Shown here one piece after another: positions 12,955 through 20,900 of a stretch of DNA of 64,000 nt. Made by a program: the position numbers and the translations under genes. Below the pieces are notes generated by a model. That model did no database searches. It saw only the letters and a program-made list of their open reading frames with translations, and was not told the DNA's origin. The stretch comes from Providencia rettgeri. GTDB lineage: Bacteria > Pseudomonadota > Gammaproteobacteria > Enterobacterales > Enterobacteriaceae. Positions within the stretch are counted from its first letter, which is position 1, and each line of letters opens with the position of its first letter. Location of the stretch: assembly GCF_013255915.1 (NCBI RefSeq), contig NZ_CP053896.1, positions 1 through 64,000 on the forward strand. The letters run 5' to 3'.

Positions 12955-13095
12955 TTAACGTTTTTTCTTACAGCCTTGAACCGCTTTAAAGCGCGGGTTT
13001 GTTTTACAAATGACATACACCCGCCCACGACGGCGAACAATTTGGCAATCTGGATGACGGGTTTTTGCCGTTTTTAATGAACTCAGTACTTTCAT
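12955..13095 (-). CDS. ykgO: 50S ribosomal protein L36, zinc-free type B paralogue
   Basis: The 46-aa protein begins [20 protein letters not shown] and ends [12 protein letters not shown]. It matches the YkgO type, which lacks the full four-residue zinc ribbon of ordinary L36 and replaces it during zinc starvation. The gene is too short for most gene finders. It starts 2 nt after the stop of the L31B gene, so the two form one transcript read from the Zur-box promoter. An unusual Cys replaces the Arg of E. coli YkgO near the C-terminus (QGCKKKR). Confidence 0.95.
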   Translation of the reverse strand: MKVLSSLKTAKTRHPDCQIVRRRGRVYVICKTNPRFKAVQGCKKKR

Positions 13096-13097
13096 CT

Positions 13098-13358
13098 TTA
13101 TTTACCCTCTGACTGTAAAAAACGACCAAAGCGTTTCTGGAACTGTGCCGTTTTACCTTCCTGAGAAATCATTTTCTGTTTACCGGTATAAAACGGATGT
13201 GACTGAGAAGAGACATCAAGCGTGACATATGGAAATATTTCACCCTCATACTCGATTGTTTTTTCAGTTTTTATTGTTGAACCTACTTTAAAATAGGCGT
13301 CTGCGCTTGTGTCATGGAAAACCACGGTGCGGTATTGTGGATGGATCCCCTGTTTCAT
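13098..13358 (-). CDS. ykgM: 50S ribosomal protein L31, zinc-free type B paralogue
   Basis: This 86-aa L31B protein starts [16 protein letters not shown]. It lacks the CXXC zinc motif of the primary L31, which allows ribosomal zinc to be spared and recycled under zinc limitation. ATG 13358 is chosen over the upstream ATG 13367 because it gives the family N-terminus; an AGGTGG Shine-Dalgarno lies just upstream. It heads the two-gene operon with ykgO and lies just downstream of a near-perfect Zur operator. Confidence 0.95.
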   Translation of the reverse strand: MKQGIHPQYRTVVFHDTSADAYFKVGSTIKTEKTIEYEGEIFPYVTLDVSSQSHPFYTGKQKMISQEGKTAQFQKRFGRFLQSEGK

Positions 13359-13375
13359 AATAACCACCTAAATGT

Positions 13376-13394
13376 AATGTTATAATATAACAAT
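13376..13394 (-). promoter_or_regulatory. Zur operator upstream of L31B-L36B
   Basis: A perfect 7-1-7 palindrome TGTTATA-A-TATAACA (13378-13392) matches the core of the enterobacterial Zur box. It is centred 27 nt upstream of the L31B start codon. It would repress the operon when zinc is plentiful. Its position next to genes for zinc-free ribosomal proteins makes the assignment strong. Confidence 0.9.
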
Positions 13395-13609
13395 AACGCA
13401 TTTAAAATAGTGGTGCAATTATTTTTTATTCAATAAGGTTCAAAAAGGCTAAAAGTTAAGAAAAGATGCCATATACAAAATAAAAACCAAAACAGTAATT
13501 TATCCTCTGATGAACTTTTGTATAATTAGACCAGTAGATTCCATCATTTATTATTTATCAAATAGATACGTTATCTTTTTAATAAATAAACCATTAGGGG
13601 AAGATGAAA

Positions 13610-14527
13610 ATGTATTACGGCTTTGACATGGGCGGGACAAAAATTGAACTTGCTGTCTTTGACAACGAATTAAATCAGGTCTGGCAAAAGCGTGTTCCTA
13701 CACCCAAAGATGACTACCAAACGCTCTTAAATACGTTTCTCGAACTCACACTCGAAGCAGATGAAAAATTTAATTGCCAAGGAAAAGTTGGTGTTGGCGT
13801 CCCCGGTATCGTAAACCATGCTGAAGGAACCGTATTTACAACCAATGTCCCTACTGCACAATACAAACCTTTAATTCATGATCTTGCTAATATATTACAA
13901 CGCCCAGTAAAAGTGGAAAATGATGCAAATTGCTTTGCATTATCAGAAGCTTGGGACCCTGATTTCAAACGCTACCCTACCGTCCTTGGTTTAATTTTAG
14001 GGACTGGTGTGGGCGGTGGGTTTATTATAAATGGCAAAGTTTTATCCGGTAAAAATGGGATCGCAGGGGAAATAGGCCACATGAACCTCAGCGTTCGTGG
14101 AGCCAAGCTATTAGGGGAAAAAGTTCCTGAAATAACTTGCGGCTGTGGCCAAATTGCTTGTTTTGAAACCTACCTATCAGGCCCAGGCTTTGAGCGTATT
14201 TATTCCTCATTCACCAATGAAAAACGTTCCGCTATCGAAATTATCGAACAATATAAACAAGGTGATATTCAAGCAAAAGAACATGTTAACCGCTATATGT
14301 CATTACTTGCGATGTTTATGGGGCAAATTGTCACTGTTTTTGACCCCGATTTAGTGGTTATTGGCGGAGGTTTGTCACAGTTTGAAGAGATCTATAAACA
14401 ACTACCAGAAGTGCTTCCACAATACCTTTATGGCATCGCAACACTACCTGCAATTGAAAAAGCACGTTATGGTGACTCTGGAGGTGCACGAGGTGCGGCA
14501 TTCCTGAACTTGATAGACTAATCTTAC
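13610..14527 (+). CDS. nagK: N-acetyl-D-glucosamine kinase
   Basis: NagK phosphorylates GlcNAc recovered from cell-wall turnover to GlcNAc-6-phosphate. ATG 13610 gives 303 aa, the same length as E. coli NagK, with the family start MYYGFDMGGTKIELAVFD. An upstream ATG at 13604 is only 3 nt from the AGGGGAAG Shine-Dalgarno, whereas 13610 is 9 nt away. ROK-family marks are the phosphate loop MGGTKIE, EIGHMNL, and the zinc motif GCGQIACFETYLSGPGF. The stop lies at about 14519-14521, so the coding end may be read as 14521. It is a single gene with a hairpin after it. Confidence 0.93.
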
Positions 14528-14530
14528 TTT

Positions 14531-14568
14531 TTTGCGCTTCATAGATGCTTTAAACAGTGAAGCGCAAA
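14531..14568 (+). terminator. Hairpin after nagK
   Basis: An 11-bp perfect stem TTTGCGCTTCA (14531-14541) with TGAAGCGCAAA (14558-14568) and a 16-nt loop lies just after nagK. The following T run is poor (ATTTAT), so termination may be weak or Rho-assisted. Confidence 0.6.
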
Positions 14569-14910
14569 TTTATCACCTTAATCAACTCTATTCTCCCCAT
14601 TTTGTACTTTAAACCCCCATTCTTTGTTTGAGAATGATTATCATCAACTTAACGATTAATGGTAAAATTCTCTCCTATCAATGCCCTGTTATTATCGATA
14701 AGACTTTAGGAATAACTTCACCAAATAAAACTGGATAAACAACCAGTGTTATAAGAAACTCCCAAAAAATAAAAGTGCTTATAGACTAGTCTGATACTGC
14801 TATTAATTAAAAAATATATTATTAAGTTAAATTATTTTATGGTGATAAATTAAACAAACGTTACTTTTCACGTAAACTCAATAATGTATTAATAATAAAG
14901 AGAAAACCCT
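14569..14910. other. Intergenic region with a Fur-box-like site
   Basis: No protein-coding gene was seen. The stretch holds the Fur-box-like sequence described separately, a weak hairpin (AACTGG/CCAGTT-like, near 14728-14750), and AT-rich DNA up to the YqiJ-like gene. It may be a long leader or contain an sRNA. RyhB-type core sequence was looked for and not seen. Confidence 0.5.
14630..14648 (+). promoter_or_regulatory. Fur-box-like site
   Basis: The 19-mer GAGAATGATTATCATCAAC matches the classical Fur consensus at 15 of 19 positions by hand count, including the central AATGAT-ATCAT. It is about 263 nt upstream of the YqiJ-like start codon. Iron control of the cassette or of an uncalled transcript in the gap is inferred. 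Confidence 0.55.
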
Positions 14911-15549
14911 ATGAGTTTGTTTTTCCATAACAGTTTGATGTTCCCAACAATTATCTTTAGTGGTTTGCTAATCATTGTTTTATTTTATTGGTTATGTGCC
15001 GCTTTTGGTTTATTGGATATCGACGTATTTAATATTGATACCGAATTTGATGCCGGTATTGATGCAACCGGTTTTGCTGGCTGGTTAACTAAGCTTGGCT
15101 TAGCAGGGATCCCTGTCACTATTATTGTCACGTTATTTACTCTTTTTGGCTGGATAATCAGTTATTTCAGCGTACATATCTTTATTCGCTTCATTGATAC
15201 TGACTTATTACGCTATCTCGTCAGCTTCACCGTTTTTGCGATCACCCTATTTATCTCTCTTCATTTAACCGCTTTGTGCTTAAAACCTGTGCGCAAAAAA
15301 CTAATAAGCCTCAATAAACCAAAAACAGTACAACAGCTTATTGGTAAATACGCCACCGTACGGTCAGGAGCGGTAACTGAACAAAATGGCGAGGCACTAT
15401 TAGAAGATGGTGGAGCGGGGTTAATTCTACAAATACGCGCCCCATCCTCAGAACAGTTAAAACGCGGTGATCGTGTAGTCATCATTAGCTATGACGCAGC
15501 ATCGCATAGTTATCAAGTTGCCAGTGAAAATGAATTTCGCCACGGATAA
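14911..15549 (+). CDS. yqiJ: YqiJ-like inner-membrane protein (NfeD/OB-fold type)
   Basis: This 212-aa protein has an N-terminal helix (about residues 10-33), two further helices (about 66-92 and 98-118), and a C-terminal beta-rich domain (about 137-212) resembling the OB-fold of YqiJ/NfeD proteins. In other bacteria such proteins are encoded next to flotillin/SPFH proteins and are thought to bind them at the membrane. Here it is 74 nt upstream of the flotillin-like gene. The start ATG 14911 follows AAAGAGA. It is the first gene of the four-gene cassette. Confidence 0.82.
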   Translation: MSLFFHNSLMFPTIIFSGLLIIVLFYWLCAAFGLLDIDVFNIDTEFDAGIDATGFAGWLTKLGLAGIPVTIIVTLFTLFGWIISYFSVHIFIRFIDTDLLRYLVSFTVFAITLFISLHLTALCLKPVRKKLISLNKPKTVQQLIGKYATVRSGAVTEQNGEALLEDGGAGLILQIRAPSSEQLKRGDRVVIISYDAASHSYQVASENEFRHG

Positions 15550-15623
15550 CTCTCTTTTTAAAAATAAATATCTTGCTTGCATAATCGAAATGACGTCATC
15601 GTCAGAACCAATGGAGAATCAAT

Positions 15624-17825
15624 ATGGACTTGGCTGCACTAATGCCCTTTTTAACAATTATCGGGGGGATCATCCTAGTTATTTTAGGGTTCTTTGGGTT
15701 ATTCAAAGCCTTCTATATCAAAGTCCCACAAGGTACTGCTTTGATTGTCAATGACATGTCATCACAGCCTAAAGTGCATTTTACAGGGGCATTAGTTTAC
15801 CCTGTCATCTACAAAAAAGAATTCATGCGTATTTCTTTGCTAACACTTGAAGTTGATCGCCGCGGTAAAGATGGCTTAATTTGTCATGATAACTTACGTG
15901 CTGATATCACCGTTGCTTTCTATTTGCGAGTGAATGAAACGACGGAAGACGTGCTGAAAGTTGCAAAAGCTATCGGTGTTGACCGTGCATCAGACCATCA
16001 AGCGGTCAGCACGTTATTCAGTGCAAAATTCTCTGAAGCCTTAAAAACAGTAGGTAAGCAACTGGATTTAGCCACTTTATTTGAAAACCGACAAGACTTC
16101 CGTGACCGCATTGTTGATGTGATAGGAAAGGACCTTAACGGCTACGCCCTTGAAGATGTAGCTATTGATTACCTAGAACAAACACCTAAATCAGCCTTAG
16201 ACCCAAATAATATCTTTGACTCCGAAGGTATTCGTAAAATTACTGAAATCACCGCAATTCACAATATTGAGACCAACCAAAAAGAGCGTGACCAAGAGCT
16301 CGCAATTCAAAAGAAAAACGTTGAAACCCGCGAAGCAAGTTTAGCTTTAGAGCGCCAACAAGCCGATGCCGAAGCTCGCCAAAAACGTGAAATTGATAAT
16401 ATTCGTGCCCGTGAACAAGCTGAAACTTTACGTGTTCAAGAAGAAGAACGCCTTAAAGCAGAGCAAGCGCGTATTCAAACCCAGCAAGAAATTGAAATCC
16501 GTGAAGAAAACCGCATGCGTGAAGTTGAAGTCGCTCAACAAAACCGTACTCGTGCTGTAGCTATCGAAGAAGAGCGAGTGAGCCGAGCACGTGAGCTTGA
16601 AATTGTTGCCCGTGAAAGAGAAGTTGAATTACAGCGCATAGAAAAAGAAAAAGCACTCGAAGAAGAACGCAAAAATATCTCCAATGTTATACGTGAACGT
16701 GTAGCAGTTGAAAAAACCGTGGCACAGGAAGAGGAACGAATCAAAGAAGTTCGTGAAGTCTCTGAAGCTGAACGTATGCGCCAAGTCACAGTGATTAATG
16801 CACAAGCAGAAGCGGAAGAATCGTTAGTTCGCCAAGTGAAAAAAGCCGAAGCCGATGAAGCCAGTGCTAAGCACCGTGCAGAAGAAATAAGCACCATGGC
16901 ACAAGCAGAATTAGAAGCATCAGCAAAACAAGCTGAAGCCAAAAAACGCTTAGCTGAAGGGGTTGAAGCTGAACATGCGGCATTAGGTTTAGCAGAAGCT
17001 CGAGTTCGCCAAGCAACCGCAGAGGCGGAAGAAAAAGAAGGTCTTGTTCTTGCCAACATTACAGCTGAGAAATTGTTAGCGGAAGCACGTGGGCTGAAAG
17101 AAAAAGGCTTAACGGAAGCTCAGGTAATGGAAGCCAAAGCCAAAGCAGAACAACAACAAGGATTTGCTGAAGCGAAAATCCTTGAAGAGAAATTAGCCGC
17201 TCAAGCTCGTGGTGAAGAACAACAAGCCAATGCCAAAGAAAAACTAGGCTTGGCTGATGCGAAAGTACTGGAAGAAAAACTGGCAGCACAAGCTCGAGGA
17301 GAAGGCCAATTAGGTTCAGCACAAGCAGAAGTTATCCGCCAACGCTTGAAAGCTGAAGCCGATGGTTTAACTGACAAATTTAAATCTATGGATCATCTCA
17401 GCGATACCGCTCGCTCTCATGAAGAGTTTCGTATGCGCCTTGAGAAAGAATTTGAACAAGCCATGGCATCTATCGACGCCAATAAAGAAATTGCCCGGGA
17501 GCAAGCTGATGTATTGGCTGCAGCGCTTAGCAAAACCAATATTGAAATTGTGGGCGGTGATGGCAGCTTCTTCAACACCTTCTCTAAAGCACTAAGCCTC
17601 GGAAAAGCCGTTGATGGTTTTATGGATAAAAGCAGTTTCGCAAAAGAAAATGTTGAAAAACTCATTAATCGTAGCAAAGAAGACAAAAAAGTTGATATTG
17701 CCGCATTATTGAAAAACCCCGAAGTTCAAGATCTTATAAACGGTTTTATGGCAGCTAAAGGGGTTAATCAGCCAGCAAAAACGGTCATATCAAAACCGAT
17801 TCCACCAACGGATGACCAACTGTAA
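15624..17825 (+). CDS. yqiK: YqiK-like flotillin (SPFH) protein with extended coiled coil
   Basis: This 733-aa membrane-anchored scaffold is related to E. coli YqiK, which has about 550 aa. A single membrane helix (about residues 7-30) is followed by an SPFH/band-7 domain (about 31-215). A very long Glu/Ala/Arg/Gln-rich coiled coil (about 220-600) and a C-terminal tail (about 610-733) complete it. Within the coil a 29-residue unit starting LEEKLAAQARGE occurs twice in tandem (DNA 17181-17303), with a looser copy before it. Flotillins oligomerise and organise membrane microdomains. ATG 15624 has GGAGA upstream. A terminator-like hairpin separates it from the ATPase gene. Confidence 0.88.
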   Translation: MDLAALMPFLTIIGGIILVILGFFGLFKAFYIKVPQGTALIVNDMSSQPKVHFTGALVYPVIYKKEFMRISLLTLEVDRRGKDGLICHDNLRADITVAFYLRVNETTEDVLKVAKAIGVDRASDHQAVSTLFSAKFSEALKTVGKQLDLATLFENRQDFRDRIVDVIGKDLNGYALEDVAIDYLEQTPKSALDPNNIFDSEGIRKITEITAIHNIETNQKERDQELAIQKKNVETREASLALERQQADAEARQKREIDNIRAREQAETLRVQEEERLKAEQARIQTQQEIEIREENRMREVEVAQQNRTRAVAIEEERVSRARELEIVAREREVELQRIEKEKALEEERKNISNVIRERVAVEKTVAQEEERIKEVREVSEAERMRQVTVINAQAEAEESLVRQVKKAEADEASAKHRAEEISTMAQAELEASAKQAEAKKRLAEGVEAEHAALGLAEARVRQATAEAEEKEGLVLANITAEKLLAEARGLKEKGLTEAQVMEAKAKAEQQQGFAEAKILEEKLAAQARGEEQQANAKEKLGLADAKVLEEKLAAQARGEGQLGSAQAEVIRQRLKAEADGLTDKFKSMDHLSDTARSHEEFRMRLEKEFEQAMASIDANKEIAREQADVLAAALSKTNIEIVGGDGSFFNTFSKALSLGKAVDGFMDKSSFAKENVEKLINRSKEDKKVDIAALLKNPEVQDLINGFMAAKGVNQPAKTVISKPIPPTDDQL

Positions 17826-17839
17826 ACCTTTAGCACATT

Positions 17840-17876
17840 GGGGTAGTGAACCTACCCCTATTGTTTTTCATTTTTA
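17840..17876 (+). terminator. Terminator-like hairpin between yqiK and the AAA+ gene
   Basis: A perfect 7-bp G+C-rich stem GGGGTAG (17840-17846) with CTACCCC (17852-17858) and a 5-nt loop is followed by a T-rich tract (TATTGTTTTTCATTTTT). It would reduce read-through from yqiK to the ATPase gene. It also contains the GTG at 17846 that would be an alternative start of the next gene, which makes that start unlikely. Confidence 0.72.
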
Positions 17877-17905
17877 TTGTCTTAGTTAAGGGAATTCGCT
17901 GCGCA

Positions 17906-20900
17906 ATGTCAGATATTCAGGATACGGATCGCGAACAAGAAATACTCGATAGTGCTGTTGCAGAAGGTGGTGCTTATGAAATATTACGCAAACGCCTGAC
18001 CGACCAAGGGCAACAACTTCATCAAAAAGCCGCTCAACTCAATGAAATGCGGTTGGATGAATTCGGCCAGAGCCAAATGGATATCATTGGCCGCATTCGC
18101 ATTCGTACTGAAAATAATTGCCAAGCAAGGGACATTGTCCGCGTTGGCGAGTGGCTTTTATTTGGCTATAACGTATTCCTCGGCCTAAAAAAAGAAACGC
18201 ACCTCGAAGATGTATTTTCACTATATCGGTTAATTGAAAACGACAATGAGTTTGATGTTGAAGCAGTCCCTTATGAAGATACCTTCTTGAGTGATAATCG
18301 CTTTGTTCAAGATTTTACTGAACTCTATACCTATTATAAGAACACACAGTTACTGCAACTTGTTGAACGGGACGGCAAACTTCTTGCTAGTTTTCAAATT
18401 GGCGATCGCATCACGGACGTGCGAGTTTTTCGCTGGTCAATCTCCAGCGACAAACGCAAAATTGAGTATATTGATAACCGGGGTGAACGCGATATCGCTC
18501 TCCCACCAGCCTATGACTTTGAATGGCAAAAAACCACGCGAGAAGACACCGTTAACGGCCGATACCCTCACATCAATATTCTTGACACCGTATTCATTGA
18601 AACTATCGGCGGTGATTTAACCATCAAGTGTGAAAATAACACTGAAGATGGTTTGGGGATTTACCGAGAAGCGGTTCTTGATAAAAACCAATCACTAGAC
18701 GACGCCCAAATTGAATACGCACAAACTGGCAGTTTAATTATCTTAAAAGTTTTACCTTATCGGGAAGAAACTTGGCGTTATTTAGTTTACAACACGCTAT
18801 CTCAATCTGTACAACGTATTGATGCTATTGGGCAAGCGTGCGTCCAGTTACCAGAAGATCACGGTATTATTTTCCCTGGCGGCTACTACTTACAAAATGG
18901 TGATTATAAAACGTTTGAACAGCCTATGGGTGGAATGCGTTTTCGCCGTTTACGTCGTTCCCCAAATGGAGAGGATGTTCTATATGTTTTCTATTCACCA
19001 AATCAAGGTCGTATTGCCCTATTCAATTACAATTTAATTGAACGAACACTTTCAATTCCACTCATTGGGCATGGTTATGCCATGCTGGAAGATGGAAAAA
19101 TGGTGTTATTTGAGGGCGAAGGGGAAGAAGCGACTCGCGTTCACCCAATGCAAGTTTGGCAGACCCCATTTTACTCAGAAGAGTTTGCCGACAAACAGCC
19201 TACTCGTAGCGGTTTTTTAGGCCGTATAGGCAATGCAGACTTAGTTCGTGGTATTTCTGAAATATTGCATGTATCCAAAGAAATAGAAGGCAGCCAAATT
19301 TCTATTGCTCGCTACGAACAACTCAGCCAACGAGCAAAAAATTTACTGGATATTTATTACTGGTTTGGTGATGAGCAATGCCTTGGTATTGGTAAATTGC
19401 TTAAAGAAATCACTCAAACAAGTGAACTCGTCCTTGATGAATATGAAAAGGTCGAAAGCATACGGCAGCAATCTGCCAAATCAATGAATGAAGCCATCAG
19501 CCGCCAAAAATCACTGCTTTCATTAACATTGCCTGAAAGTTGGGCTGATATTCAACAATTTGTTGATGGCTTAAATGCCCTGAGTGCTCAACGCGGTCAC
19601 TTGATTTCACTGCGTGAATTTCGCTATATGGATTTAGAAAGACTTAGCGAAATGGAAAGCGAAATAGAGAAAAATCAACAATATGTATCACAAGAAACCG
19701 CTGTTTTTCTTGCTAGTGATAAAGCGTTACAGCCCTTTAAAACACAATTAACTGTTTTCGAAGAACAAATAGAAAAAGCCCAAAACAGTGCCCAGCTAGA
19801 CATTCCCATGAAAGATATGGAAAAAATGTCTGCTGACTTAGATATGCTTTCAAACCTAATGGCATCACTAAGCTTCAACGATGTTACACAACAAACCCAC
19901 ATTATTGATGCTATTTCTCAAATCTATGCTCAGTTAAACCAATCCCGAGCTCGCTTACAACAAAAACGAAAATCACAAAACAATGTAGAAACTGTCGCAC
20001 AGTTTGGTGCACAATTTCGCCTATTCAGCCAAGGCATTACCAATGCACTATCTCTTGCCACCGACCCTGAACGTTGTGATGATCAGCTATCAAGATTACT
20101 TGTTCAATTAGAAGAGCTCGAAAGCCAATTTAGCAGCCATGATGAATTTCTTGATGATATATTGGCAAAGCGTGAAGAATTACTCGAAACCTTTGAATCT
20201 CATAAACAAGTTCTTATTGATGACCGCCAGCGCCGCGCACAAAATTTAGTCACTGCTGCAGACCGTCTACTAGACAGCCTGCAACGACGAACAACTCGTT
20301 TACAGTCTCAAGATGAACTCAATGCTTTCTTTGCCTCAGACCCTCTGGCGCTTAAAACCCGTGAAATTATTGAAAAATTAAGGGAAATTAACGATAACGT
20401 TAAAGCTGATGATATTGACGCACGCCTGAAATCTTCTCGGGACCAAGCCATTCGAGTTTTACGTGATAAAATAGATATTTTTGAAAATGGTGGAAATGTC
20501 ATTAAGCTCGGGCGTCACCGGTTCAGTGTAAATACCCAAGAGCTCGACCTCACCATTTTACCGAAAAATGAACAACTATGGGTTTATCTCACCGGGACAG
20601 ATTTCCAAGAACCAATAGAAAATGAACAACTATCACAGCTAAAACCTTATTGGAGCGCCTCATTAGAGTCTGAATCTGATACGGTTTACCGCGCGGAATA
20701 TCTTGCTTATTCAATTATCTATGCAGCAACAAAACGCCAAGAAGGGCTAAATTTTGATATCCTAAAAAACGCATTAACATCAACGGAAAAACTTGAAAAA
20801 ATTGTCCGTGATTTTGCGAGCCCACGTTATAAAGAAGGTTATGAAAAAGGTATTCATGACCACGATGCTGTTGCTTTACTGAAAAAACTACTGCCAATCG

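Noticed and set aside
14650-14800. RyhB-like sRNA after the Fur box
   Set aside because: The conserved RyhB core was not found and no convincing terminator follows; only a generic sRNA or leader possibility is kept.
16535-17059. 174-codon Ser/Ala-rich minus-strand frame inside yqiK
   Set aside because: Mirror of the Glu/Ala/Arg-rich coiled coil; low-complexity composition arises from codon bias of the real gene.
17846-17905. GTG start giving a 20-residue longer ATPase with a hydrophobic N-terminus
   Set aside because: The GTG lies inside a terminator-like hairpin and has no Shine-Dalgarno; ATG 17906 follows AAGGGA.
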